This document shows positions 18,340-26,744 of a DNA stretch of 64,000 nt, piece after piece. Within the stretch, counting starts at the first letter, position 1. Each line of letters opens with the position of its first letter. This DNA is from Bacteroidota bacterium (lineage in GTDB: Bacteria > Bacteroidota > Bacteroidia > Chitinophagales > LD1), in assembly GCA_947479455.1 (NCBI GenBank), contig CANJZE010000019.1:31807-95806 (forward strand), given 5' to 3'. The notes beneath the pieces were generated by a model. That model searched no databases, was not told the DNA's origin, and saw nothing but the letters and a program-made list of their open reading frames with translations. Both the position numbers and the translations under genes were made by a program.

Positions 18340-18912
18340 CTAAAGTTTACAGCCCGTAGAATTGGAGTTGATGGTGTTCAGGTCTTTGTTTTTATCCGCC
18401 ACGTTTACCTGATTAAAACTTTCGCTTTTGCCCCAGCCGAAAACTTTTTCGAAGAAGAACATGAGGCGGCTGTCTTTTATCAGCGAGAGAAAATAATCTT
18501 CGTGCTCTCGCTCTTTAATTCCCATTTCGTAGAGAATTTTATCGTGCTTGGTAATGCCCGCTTTGTTGAAGTAATCTTTCATGCGGATGTATTCGCACAC
18601 GTTGCCGCTTTCTAAACGCCCCGCAAAATAAATGGGCATAAACCAGCCGATGACATAACAACTTGCACCAATGGTTCTGCCGATAACATGAAAGCGCAAC
18701 TCATACCATTTCGACACCGGAACGTTGTATTCGTTCATTATCGCCAGCACTTCGCGCCTGTGGTTCCATTCGTCTGTCTCAATCTGGTTTACGGCTTTTT
18801 TTACTTCCTCGTTTTTAAGCGAACCGGCATGACCGATGTAAGCAAAGGCCGCGGCTTTCTCGGCAGAATAAGCCATTTGTAAAAGGTCGGTAAGTTCGGG
18901 TTGAGGTTGCAT
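18340..18912 (-). CDS. Ferritin-like diiron protein (demethoxyubiquinone hydroxylase/COQ7-like)
   Basis: 190 residues from ATG 18912; a TTG four codons upstream is weaker. A four-helix ferritin-like pattern of iron ligands is visible: Glu in AYSAEKAAAFAYIGHAG, ExxH in IETDEWNHRR (~50), and ExxH in IKEREHEDYF (~130), with a hydrophobic middle segment (CYVIGWFMPIYFAGRLESG). This arrangement fits the COQ7/demethoxyubiquinone hydroxylase-like or related 'ferritin-like domain' family. The substrate is uncertain because Bacteroidota mostly use menaquinone. The C-terminal ~30 residues are low in conservation signals. It stands alone, downstream of a toxin-antitoxin pair on the same strand. Confidence 0.7.
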   Translation of the reverse strand: MQPQPELTDLLQMAYSAEKAAAFAYIGHAGSLKNEEVKKAVNQIETDEWNHRREVLAIMNEYNVPVSKWYELRFHVIGRTIGASCYVIGWFMPIYFAGRLESGNVCEYIRMKDYFNKAGITKHDKILYEMGIKEREHEDYFLSLIKDSRLMFFFEKVFGWGKSESFNQVNVADKNKDLNTINSNSTGCKL

Positions 18913-18994
18913 GGTTGAAACCAAGTGCGAATGTATACACGCAAGAGCAAGAATGAAAAAAATGGAGAACGTTGTATAATAAAATACCTCGTGC

Positions 18995-19300
18995 TTATTG
19001 TAGTCTCTTTTTTATTTCTTCCGGATTTCTTCGCTCATGCAACACCGCTGCAATTACAATTTTCTTTTGCGATTCGTTTTTTCGGTAGTAAATAAGATAT
19101 GGAAAGCGGGCGACAAAAATTTTGTGTATGTCGTCAAAGTAAATCTGATAGCTAACCCGGTCGTCTGTTATCTTTTCAAGGCAAAGTGCTATTTCATTTC
19201 GAAACTCCCACCCCAAGCCGTGGCTTTCTTTTTCATACCATTCAAAGGCAAGGTGTAAATCGGTTTCGGCAGTTAGCGAGAAAATAATTTCATAAATCAT
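18995..19300 (-). CDS. RelE/ParE-family toxin
   Basis: 101 residues with the compact ParE fold pattern: an initial strand (YEIIFSLTAETDLHLAFEWYEKES), a helix pair (WEFRNEIALCLEKI) and C-terminal strands (KIFVARFPYLIYYRKNESQKKIVIAAVLHERRNPE). The final HERRNPEEI closely matches the ParE consensus. By family it is a gyrase-directed or mRNA-cleaving toxin. The preceding antitoxin gene overlaps it by 11 nt (19290-19300), a typical coupled type II arrangement. Confidence 0.88.
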   Translation of the reverse strand: MIYEIIFSLTAETDLHLAFEWYEKESHGLGWEFRNEIALCLEKITDDRVSYQIYFDDIHKIFVARFPYLIYYRKNESQKKIVIAAVLHERRNPEEIKKRLQ

Positions 19301-19511
19301 TCTTCCATTTCTTTTTGAGATCTTCCCAGCTAATTACGTTTTGCGGATTGCGCTCGTAATCGGTAAATCGCTCTTCAACCATTTGCCGATGCCACTCTGG
19401 TGATTCACTTTGATTGAGATTCAAAATGCGTGCAATAGCCCAAAGTGTTTTTTCATCATGCACCTTGTCTAATTCGTTTTTTATTTCTCTTATAGTTAGC
19501 TGTAAGTCCAT
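19290..19511 (-). CDS. Antitoxin of the ParE-type module
   Basis: 73 residues from ATG 19511 (MDLQLTIREIKNELDKVHDEK). The reading frame is open upstream to 19577, but those codons look non-coding. The protein is small and charged, with a C-terminal W-rich region (ESPEWHRQMVEER...ISWEDLKKKWKNDL) typical of ParE-neutralising antitoxins. It lies directly upstream of the toxin gene and overlaps it. Confidence 0.8.
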   Translation of the reverse strand: MDLQLTIREIKNELDKVHDEKTLWAIARILNLNQSESPEWHRQMVEERFTDYERNPQNVISWEDLKKKWKNDL

Positions 19512-19579
19512 ACTTATTTGTTTTGGTTTTCTAAAGTAAGCGATTTCCGACAAGTACACAAACCGTTTCCTTAACACGT

Positions 19580-22500
19580 TTATGTGTTTACGCTTTTACT
19601 CAACTCACTCAACTTTTCATCGCCTTCTTTCATTGTCCTCACTTTTTCAAACGTAAGCACTAAAAACTTTTCTGTTTCGCGGAGGTAGATGCCGGTGCGG
19701 TGCTGCTGCACGTATTCCATTATTTTGCTGAACACGGTGCTCTTGTAAAAACTCGATTCCTGATTGGCTACAAAGTAACATCGCATGGTTCTTCCCTTTA
19801 AAATGATTTGCTCCATACCCAGTTTGGTTGCCATCCATTTCAGGCGCATGGCTTCAAACAATTCATACACCGGTTCCGGCACCGGTCCAAAGCGGTCGTG
19901 CAGCTGGTCTTCAAATTTCTTTAAGCCCGGTTCATCTTTAATATCGTTCAGTTCGCGGTACAGCAACATACGCTCGGTGGTGTTGGAAACGTATTCGTTG
20001 GGTATGAGCATTTCTAAATCGGTTTCGATAGCGCAGTCGCGCACGTAATCGTTGGTGCGCTCAAACTCATCTTTGTAAAGTTCTTTAAAGTCGGTTTGCT
20101 TGAGCTCGCGCACGGCTTCGTCCAGAATTTTCTGATACACATCCAAACCAATCTCGGCAATAAAACCGCTTTGCTCTGCGCCCAGCATATTACCGGCACC
20201 GCGTATATCCATATCGCGCATGGCAATGTTGAAGCCGCTTCCCAAATCAGAAAACTCCTCAATGGTTTTGAGCCGCTGCTTGCTTTCGTTGCTGAGCGTG
20301 CTGAGCGGTGGCGCGAGCAGATAACAGAACGCGTGCTTGTTGCTGCGCCCCACGCGTCCGCGCAACTGGTGCGTATCGCTCAAACCAAACTGATGCGCGT
20401 TGTTGATGATGATGGTGTTGGCGTTCGCAATATCAATTCCGCTTTCAATAATGTTGGTGCAAAGCAGCACATCGTATTCGCGGTTGATGAACTTGAGCAG
20501 TACCTCTTCCAGATGGTCGCCTTCCATTTGTCCGTGCGCCACGCCCACATCAATGTTCGGCACAATCTTCATCAGCATTTCTTTCACTTCGCCAATATCG
20601 CGCACACGGTTGTGCACGAAGAAGACCTGACCTCCCCGATAAATTTCATACTCAATAGCTTCCTTAATTAAATCGGGGTCCATTGGATGCACACTCGTAG
20701 TTATTGGCTGACGATTGGGTGGCGGAGTGTTGATGATACTCAAATCGCGCGCGCCCATCAGTGAAAAGGAAAGAGTTCGCGGAATAGGCGTAGCGGTAAG
20801 CGTAAGCGTATCTACGTTTGCTTTGATTGTTTTCAAAGTTTCTTTTGTGCCCACTCCGAATTTTTGTTCTTCATCAATAATCATTAAGCCCAAATCCTGA
20901 AACTTGACGCTCTTACCTACTAAGCCATGTGTGCCTATGATGATGTTGATTTTTCCTTCTGCTAAACGTTGCAGCGTGTCTTTCTTTTCTTTTGCTGTTT
21001 TAAAACGATTGAGATAATCTATCTCTACCGGAAAATCTGCGAGCCGCTCTTTAAAAACTTTGTGGTGTTGCATGGCAAGAATTGTGGTAGGCACTAACAC
21101 GGCAACCTGCTTACCATCGGTGGCGGCTTTGAATGCCGCGCGGATAGCAATTTCTGTTTTACCAAAACCCACATCGCCACACACCAACCGGTCCATTGGT
21201 GATACCGCTTCCATATCGCGCTTTACATCTTCGGTAGCCTTTGCCTGGTCCGGTGTGTCTTCATACATGAAAGAAGCTTCGAGTTCGGTTTGCAAATAAC
21301 TATCCGGTGCAAACTGAAAACCCTTCGATGCTTTGCGCTTGGCGTAGAGCTGAATTAAATCGAAGGCGAGTTCTTTAATCCGCTTCTTCGTTTTCTTTTT
21401 CAGATTACTCCATGTATCAGTACCAAGTTTATTTACTCGCGGTGCATCGCCATCTTTACCTACATACTTCGAAATTTTATGCAACGATTGAATGCCCACA
21501 TACAACAAATCGTTACCTGAATAAATCAAACGCACAGACTCTTGCATCTGTCCGCCCACTTCAATTTTTTCGAGACCGCTGAACACACCCACACCGTGGT
21601 CAATGTGCGTGACATAATCACCGGGCTTTAACTCGCGGAGGGTTTTCATCATCAGCGCCTTGTCGCGGCTGAAGCCCTGACGCAAATTGTATTTGTGGTA
21701 CCGGTTAAATATCTGATGGTCGGTATAGCAGCTGAGTTGTAAATCTTCGTCTACAAAGCCCTGATGCAAGCCGATGTGTACCGGTGTAAAATTTACATCG
21801 GCTTTCAGGTCCGTGAAGATGGCGTAGAAGCGTTCCACCTGTTTAGGATTTTCTGCGAAGATGAGATTGGTGTATCCAGCTTCACTATTTTGATTAAGAT
21901 TAGAAATCAATAAATCAAAATTCTTGTTGAACGAAGGCTGAGGGCGACACTTGAAAGAAATTTTTTGTTCTGGTTTGAAGAATGAATTTTTCCCGAATTC
22001 AATTACACGAAACTTTGAAAGATGATTTTGAAATTCTACAAAGTTGGTAAATACTTCCTCCGGTTCGCCTTCCAGCAACGGATGATGCGGATGCTCTATC
22101 CGGTGCTTCTTAATATCCGGTTGAATTTTTTTCGCTTTCTCGATGCTCGATGCAAAAACATCCATCAGCATCTGCACATCTTTAAACCAGATGACGGTGT
22201 TGGGCGGAAACACTTCGAGCACCGAAGTTTTTTGCACGTTGGTAAAGTGCGATTGAATATTCGGCACAATGGTAACGCTGGCAATTTTCTTCTGGCTCAA
22301 CTGCGTAAGCGGGTCAAAGGTGCGGATGCTTTCAATTTCTTTCCCGAACAATTCTACGCGGTAAGGAAACTCGTTGCCGAATGAAAACACATCCACAATA
22401 TCTCCCCGGATACTGAACTGCCCCGGCTCGTACACAAAATCAACACGCTCAAATTCAAAACCTACGAGCAGGTCAATCATAAAATCGGTATCGAGCTTTT

Positions 22501-22954
22501 CGTTTATGCGCATGCGCAGCGTTTGCTCGTTCAGCACATCCTGCCGCACTACTTTCTCGAATAGCGCCTCGGGGTAAGTAACGGCTAACTCCGCTTTGCT
22601 GTTCGAATTACTTAACCGGTTAACGGTTTCGGTGCGCAGCAGAATATTGTTGTTGTTTACCTCGCTAAACTCCTGCGGACGCTTAAATGAATCAGGAAAG
22701 AAAAAAACATCTTTATTGCCGAGCAGGTTCTTGAGGTTGTTTTGAAAATAAGCGGCTTCTTCTTTATCGCTCATTACAAACAGATGATTAAAATCGGTCT
22801 GCTTAAAAATGGCGGCCGCTACAAAAGCATCCTGCGAGCCGATGAGGCCGTGCAGAAAAAAATCGTTGCGGTCGTCACCGGTGTTCAGTTGCTCAATCAG
22901 TTGCTTTACCTGTGCGGAGCCGGTGTAGGCTTTTAGTATTTCTTCTATGTTCAT
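19580..22954 (-). CDS. mfd: Transcription-repair coupling factor Mfd
   Basis: 1124 residues from ATG 22954 (MNIEEILKAYTG). The frame is open to 23059, but that stretch crosses a GC-rich hairpin and looks like spacer. Domain order is as in Mfd: an N-terminal UvrB-like region (~1-330), a CarD/RNA-polymerase-interaction domain near 445 (LKPGDYVTHIDHGVGVFSGLEKI), a RecG-like DExx translocase with Walker A GDVGFGKTE (~595) and DEEQKFGV, TATPIPRTLSFSL, QLRGRVGRSNKHAFCYLL, and a C-terminal TRCF domain. It displaces stalled RNA polymerase and recruits UvrA to lesions in transcribed strands. All key motifs are intact. Confidence 0.97.
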   Translation of the reverse strand: MNIEEILKAYTGSAQVKQLIEQLNTGDDRNDFFLHGLIGSQDAFVAAAIFKQTDFNHLFVMSDKEEAAYFQNNLKNLLGNKDVFFFPDSFKRPQEFSEVNNNNILLRTETVNRLSNSNSKAELAVTYPEALFEKVVRQDVLNEQTLRMRINEKLDTDFMIDLLVGFEFERVDFVYEPGQFSIRGDIVDVFSFGNEFPYRVELFGKEIESIRTFDPLTQLSQKKIASVTIVPNIQSHFTNVQKTSVLEVFPPNTVIWFKDVQMLMDVFASSIEKAKKIQPDIKKHRIEHPHHPLLEGEPEEVFTNFVEFQNHLSKFRVIEFGKNSFFKPEQKISFKCRPQPSFNKNFDLLISNLNQNSEAGYTNLIFAENPKQVERFYAIFTDLKADVNFTPVHIGLHQGFVDEDLQLSCYTDHQIFNRYHKYNLRQGFSRDKALMMKTLRELKPGDYVTHIDHGVGVFSGLEKIEVGGQMQESVRLIYSGNDLLYVGIQSLHKISKYVGKDGDAPRVNKLGTDTWSNLKKKTKKRIKELAFDLIQLYAKRKASKGFQFAPDSYLQTELEASFMYEDTPDQAKATEDVKRDMEAVSPMDRLVCGDVGFGKTEIAIRAAFKAATDGKQVAVLVPTTILAMQHHKVFKERLADFPVEIDYLNRFKTAKEKKDTLQRLAEGKINIIIGTHGLVGKSVKFQDLGLMIIDEEQKFGVGTKETLKTIKANVDTLTLTATPIPRTLSFSLMGARDLSIINTPPPNRQPITTSVHPMDPDLIKEAIEYEIYRGGQVFFVHNRVRDIGEVKEMLMKIVPNIDVGVAHGQMEGDHLEEVLLKFINREYDVLLCTNIIESGIDIANANTIIINNAHQFGLSDTHQLRGRVGRSNKHAFCYLLAPPLSTLSNESKQRLKTIEEFSDLGSGFNIAMRDMDIRGAGNMLGAEQSGFIAEIGLDVYQKILDEAVRELKQTDFKELYKDEFERTNDYVRDCAIETDLEMLIPNEYVSNTTERMLLYRELNDIKDEPGLKKFEDQLHDRFGPVPEPVYELFEAMRLKWMATKLGMEQIILKGRTMRCYFVANQESSFYKSTVFSKIMEYVQQHRTGIYLRETEKFLVLTFEKVRTMKEGDEKLSELSKSVNT

Positions 22955-22966
22955 AAAAGGAGATTG

Positions 22967-22997
22967 CCCCGATCCCGCAATAAATTGCGGGACGGGG
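22967..22997. repeat. GC-rich hairpin element upstream of mfd
   Basis: CCCCGATCCCGCAA...TTGCGGGACGGGG forms a 13-bp stem with one bulged base and a short AT loop, 13 bp before the mfd start codon. It is probably a dispersed palindromic repeat rather than a terminator, since no T-run follows on either strand. It could affect mfd translation initiation. Confidence 0.65.
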
Positions 22998-23107
22998 TTG
23001 AATTTTGTGGGGCGAATATAGACAGACCGATTAGCTTTGGAAGCGTAAAGCACAAGCAACCTAACAGGTATAATTTTTTGTTTTAGATTTGAAACAAAGT
23101 ACCTGTT

Positions 23108-23926
23108 ATGAAAACACAGCTAACAATTTTTGCTCTGCTTTTACAATTGCATTCTTTTTCGCAGGTTAGTTATACCCGTTATTTAAATCACTCTGTAAAA
23201 TGGACGCGAACATTCAGCGCGCCCTACCATTTCGAAACTCACAACTACTACATCTATGGCGATACTATGCTTGCTTCCAAGTGGTATTACAAGGTGCGCG
23301 ATAATTATCATGTATCAGATAGTTACAGTGGCACTCTTCAGGATTTTTGGGGAAATGTCTACAGCATGGCGTTAAGGGAAGATTCACTCAAGTGCTTTTG
23401 GGTGCGGTACGTAAACGACACTGCAGAGCATCTGCGTTATAATTTCAATCGTCCGCCTAACGATAGTCTTTTGGGTTCGGCAATTATAAGCATAGACACT
23501 ATTTACTTTGATGGAGAGCCGCGCCAATGTTTTCACAACGAAACATACAACGTGTTGATTGAGGGTATAGGTATTCCCGATACCAGAACATACTTTACCT
23601 CTCTGGCAGATATCATGCATTGTTTTTTTAAAGATACGGCTATGTACAGTTATGACGGAAACTGTTATCTCCTTTCTTCGGTTGATGAAGCAGAAAAAAT
23701 TGATTTTACAATTTATCCTAATCCTGCTTCGGGTTTAGTAAATGTAGAAGCGGAAGAAAACATTTCAGCCTTTACGCTTTCCGATTTAACGGGCAGAGCG
23801 GTAATAACAAAAACACACAACGAGAAGAAGTTTCCATTAGATGTTTCGGCATTGCCGCGCGGTGTTTATTTTCTTTCTGTAAAGAGCGGCATAAAACAAG
23901 GAGTAAAAAAATTTGTGTTGCAGTAG
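23108..23926 (+). CDS. T9SS-exported protein of unknown function
   Basis: 272 residues with signal peptide MKTQLTIFALLLQLHSFSQ. A ~170-residue middle region has no recognisable domain. The type A sorting domain begins IYPNPASGLVNVEAEENIS and ends GVYFLSVKSG...KKFVLQ. It is predicted to be exported by T9SS and anchored or released at the surface. No enzymatic motif is visible. Confidence 0.8.
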   Translation: MKTQLTIFALLLQLHSFSQVSYTRYLNHSVKWTRTFSAPYHFETHNYYIYGDTMLASKWYYKVRDNYHVSDSYSGTLQDFWGNVYSMALREDSLKCFWVRYVNDTAEHLRYNFNRPPNDSLLGSAIISIDTIYFDGEPRQCFHNETYNVLIEGIGIPDTRTYFTSLADIMHCFFKDTAMYSYDGNCYLLSSVDEAEKIDFTIYPNPASGLVNVEAEENISAFTLSDLTGRAVITKTHNEKKFPLDVSALPRGVYFLSVKSGIKQGVKKFVLQ

Positions 23927-24091
23927 GAGCGGAAAATTAATTTCTGCCGTTGCTACTTTTACCTGTAAAACAAACATTACCGTAATCCATCAGTTCAATG
24001 TTTGAATTTCGACAAACGTATTTTGGGCTCTAACTAGAAACGTCTCCCTTTAAACAGCTAAAAAATAAGATTCAGAATATCGCCTTGCCTA

Positions 24092-24120
24092 TTGCTCGTT
24101 TCAAAACTTTTATATCTTCG
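24092..24120 (+). promoter_or_regulatory. Candidate Bacteroidota-type promoter
   Basis: A -33-like TTG (24092-24094) and TATCTTCG (24113-24120, 7 of 8 to TAnnTTTG) are separated by 18 nt. The -7 box lies 24 nt before the ATG of the first small lipoprotein gene. Spacing and sequence fit the primary sigma consensus of the phylum. Confidence 0.45.
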
Positions 24121-24143
24121 GCATTCAGAAAAACAAAAGTGTA

Positions 24144-24602
24144 ATGAAAAAGATTTACGCATTGCTATTGATTCTTTTTGTTGTGGCTGGTTGCAACAAG
24201 GAAAAAATATATAAAGACAACCTTAATGGCCTTTGGGAAGTATACAAATACATTCTCAACAACACCGATAAAACTACACAATTTAAATCTACCCACCCAA
24301 ACTATACCATTGCATTTACCAGCGATGGAAAATTTACAGAAACCCAGTCGTTTGTTGATACCACAATTGTAAACGGCACCTATTCATTTGAAGATAACGA
24401 TGAAAAAATTGTTTTACAAAACGAATATTACACGTACAACATAGTCACCCTTTACGATACTGCAATGATTCCTTACTTCGATACTGTTGAACAGCTACAT
24501 ACCCTTATTCGCAAATACACTATTTTCAATCTTACAAAGGATCATGTTCAATTGCGCAATGATACTTCGCAACTTTATATGGATAAACCACAAACCCCTT
24601 AA
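24144..24602 (+). CDS. Small lipocalin-like lipoprotein A
   Basis: 152 residues. The lipoprotein signal MKKIYALLLILFVVAGC has a clear lipobox (Cys 17). The mature part starts NLNGLWEVYKYILNNTDKT and continues as short beta strands with many Thr/Tyr, as in small 'lipocalin-like' Bacteroidota lipoproteins. The next gene, 22 nt downstream, encodes a paralogue with the same layout (signal, 'G-W-S/E-V-KY', then beta strands). The function is unknown. Confidence 0.75.
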   Translation: MKKIYALLLILFVVAGCNKEKIYKDNLNGLWEVYKYILNNTDKTTQFKSTHPNYTIAFTSDGKFTETQSFVDTTIVNGTYSFEDNDEKIVLQNEYYTYNIVTLYDTAMIPYFDTVEQLHTLIRKYTIFNLTKDHVQLRNDTSQLYMDKPQTP

Positions 24603-24623
24603 TATTTCAACCAATAACTTATC

Positions 24624-25121
24624 ATGACAAACAAATCGAAAACAGTAATTCTTTTTGCCATTGGTTTTTTGATTTTGCTCTCTGCCTGCGATAGAAAAGC
24701 TTTCGTTAAGAAAATTGTGGGAACCTGGAGCGTTAGCAAATATCTTTTCAGCGGTCAAGATAAAACGTTGATGTATGATACTACGCTGCGCGATTGGAAG
24801 TTGACAATTGGCGAAGATTTGGTTTACACCAAAACATGGAAAGACTACTACTTTGCTGCCGACTCTATCATTATTTCCGATACGCTCGGTTACGATTCTG
24901 TAACTGCCATCTATACAATTTCGATGGATACCTTGCGTTTTATGGACACAACTATTGTTCCACGCATGAGAATTGGAAAATGGGATTTAATAAATAGCGA
25001 AGAAGATTTACAGTTACGCGATGACTCTGACAACACCACCGAAATCTATCGCATACTCGAACTCACTAAAAATAATTTGAATCTTAGAAAAGGAAATGAA
25101 GAGTTTTATCTCGGAAAATGA
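24624..25121 (+). CDS. Small lipocalin-like lipoprotein B
   Basis: 165 residues. A lipobox ends the signal FAIGFLILLSAC. The mature start KKIVGTWSVSKYLFSGQDKTLMYDTT aligns by eye with lipoprotein A (GLWEVYKYILNNTDKT). Later sections (LRFMDTTIVPRMRIGKWDL...LQLRDDSDNTTEIYRILELTKNNLNLR) also match the A copy in order (...FNLTKDHVQLRNDTSQLYM). The pair is therefore a tandem duplication and probably one operon ending at a strong terminator. The function is unknown. Confidence 0.75.
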   Translation: MTNKSKTVILFAIGFLILLSACDRKAFVKKIVGTWSVSKYLFSGQDKTLMYDTTLRDWKLTIGEDLVYTKTWKDYYFAADSIIISDTLGYDSVTAIYTISMDTLRFMDTTIVPRMRIGKWDLINSEEDLQLRDDSDNTTEIYRILELTKNNLNLRKGNEEFYLGK

Positions 25122-25147
25122 GATTAGACAATAGCTACCCAACAAAA

Positions 25148-25178
25148 AGCAATACGAAAAAATCGTGTTGCTTTTTTT
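25148..25178 (+). terminator. Rho-independent terminator of the lipoprotein pair
   Basis: The 10-bp stem AGCAATACGA / TCGTGTTGCT has one G-U pair and an AAAAA loop, followed by seven T. It lies 27 nt after the lipoprotein B stop. Confidence 0.85.
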
Positions 25179-25217
25179 ATTTGAGAATTTTTAAATCATC
25201 CTAAACATAGAACGTGC

Positions 25218-25793
25218 GTGATTGTAATTGACGACAAAACCATCAGCGATGATGTAGTAGAAGAACAATTTGTTTGCGACCTTACTGCATGCAAAGGAGC
25301 ATGCTGCACTGCCGGAGATTTTGGCGCGCCACTCGACAAAAGCGAATTGCAAATTCTTGATGATATCTATGATAAAGTAAAGCCATACTTAACCGCTGAG
25401 GGAATTGCCACAATTGAAAAAGAGGGCAAGTATGTTTATGTAAAAGAAAATAAAGAGTGGTGTACCACACTCATGAACAAAACCGAAGGTTGTGCTTGGC
25501 TAGTTCGTGACAAGCACGGAGTTGTGGGTTGCGGAATTGAAAAAGCATATAACGACAAAGTGATTGATTGGAAAAAACCTATTAGTTGTCACCTCTATCC
25601 TATTCGAATTACCAAATATAAAAACTACGATGCCGTGAACTACGAGCGGTGGCACGTTTGTAAAGCCGCCTGTAAGAATGGCAAAGCACTGAAAGTTCCC
25701 GTTTACAAATTTTTGAAAGATGCATTGATTAGAAAATACGGTGCCGACTTTTATGAAGCGTTGGAGTTAACGGTGCAGCACACGGAGAAATAA
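25218..25793 (+). CDS. DUF3109 cysteine-rich protein
   Basis: 191 residues from GTG 25218 (MIVIDDKTISDDVVEEQFVCDL); the family usually begins at this point, which supports the GTG start. Conserved cysteines cluster as CDLTACKGACC (~20-31), WC (~76), GCAW, GCGIEKAY, SCHLYPIR and WHVCKAACKNG. This matches DUF3109 proteins of Bacteroidota and suggests metal or Fe-S binding. The function is unknown in the family. It follows the terminator of the lipoprotein pair, so it has its own promoter. Confidence 0.9.
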   Translation: MIVIDDKTISDDVVEEQFVCDLTACKGACCTAGDFGAPLDKSELQILDDIYDKVKPYLTAEGIATIEKEGKYVYVKENKEWCTTLMNKTEGCAWLVRDKHGVVGCGIEKAYNDKVIDWKKPISCHLYPIRITKYKNYDAVNYERWHVCKAACKNGKALKVPVYKFLKDALIRKYGADFYEALELTVQHTEK

Positions 25794-25842
25794 TTTCTTT
25801 GCTAAACTTTATTTTACACTTTTGGCAAGTAATATTTACGCC

Positions 25843-26652
25843 ATGTCAAAACGATTCTTTTGCCTAATTCTCTGTTTCTGTTTGTTCACAGGGTGTAAGT
25901 ACTCTCAGGTCGTTTACACTGTACCCAAATCACCGGATGTCCATGCAGATGGCTCTTATTACAAGTTTGAAAACGACACCCTCCTTGTGACATATTCCTT
26001 TTGGGGACCGAATGGCGTTATGTCTTTTATGGTGTATAACAAGCTTTCGATTCCCATTTATATTGACTGGAAAAAGTCTTCTTACATTGATAAAAGTAAA
26101 AAGCTTAACTACTACATAGAGAAGGAAACAAAAGAGTGGAAAAGTGTTTCTGCCAACTATATCAACAAGTACCCGATAAATTCACTTACTGTTTTTGGAC
26201 CAACCATAATCACCGAGTCCTCTGGTTCGGGAACTTCTGTGAAAGAAGAGAGAGTAACATTTATCCCGCCTCAATCATATATCTACAGAGACTTCTACAT
26301 AATTTTTCCAAACCAACATTTTATTTGTAAAAAAGAATCTGAAGTACAATTGCCGATTTCGGAAGGCGCTTCAAAAACTTTTCCTGCATTCGTCTCCATT
26401 GCAGAGAAAACAAACTCCGCTCTGTTTTTTAGAAACTTTTTAACCTATTCAACTACTGAAAGTTTTGAAAAAGAAAATTATGTCAACAACGAATTTTTTG
26501 TGAACAAGGTTATTACAATGAAGCAAAAATATTTCGACAATGGAACCAATAGCTCCACAGACCCTCGTGGCATCGGGTCGAATTTTGAAGACCATAAAGG
26601 TTTCTACATTCCTGATTTGGGTTCGGTAGACATTTTTCCCGAACAGAAATAG
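25843..26652 (+). CDS. Hypothetical lipoprotein
   Basis: 269 residues from ATG 25843, with a lipoprotein-like signal MSKRFFCLILCFCLFTGC (Cys 18). The mature part is rich in Tyr, Ser and Lys, with 'GPNGVMSFMVYNKLSIPIYIDWKKSS' and 'FIPPQSYIYRDFYIIFPN'. This resembles the beta-sandwich layout of small uncharacterised Bacteroidota lipoproteins. I do not recognise a named family. It stands alone between the DUF3109 gene and the PBP gene. Confidence 0.65.
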   Translation: MSKRFFCLILCFCLFTGCKYSQVVYTVPKSPDVHADGSYYKFENDTLLVTYSFWGPNGVMSFMVYNKLSIPIYIDWKKSSYIDKSKKLNYYIEKETKEWKSVSANYINKYPINSLTVFGPTIITESSGSGTSVKEERVTFIPPQSYIYRDFYIIFPNQHFICKKESEVQLPISEGASKTFPAFVSIAEKTNSALFFRNFLTYSTTESFEKENYVNNEFFVNKVITMKQKYFDNGTNSSTDPRGIGSNFEDHKGFYIPDLGSVDIFPEQK

Positions 26653-26732
26653 TTGTCCTCTCCTCTATTCAAAAAAATCTTTTCCTGTTATAATGATTTT
26701 GTGCGCTTTGCGTTATGTAATCTGCAAGCGCA

Positions 26733-26740
26733 TAAATTTG
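26733..26740 (+). promoter_or_regulatory. Candidate -7 box very close to the PBP start
   Basis: TAAATTTG is a perfect TAnnTTTG. It ends 4 nt before the GTG assigned as the start of the class A PBP. If used, transcription would start at about the GTG, giving a leaderless message. Confidence 0.35.
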
Positions 26741-26744
26741 TTTT

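Noticed and set aside
22955..23059. N-terminal extension of Mfd (35 codons)
   Set aside because: It reads through a GC-rich hairpin and lacks similarity to Mfd; the ATG at 22954 gives the usual N-terminus.
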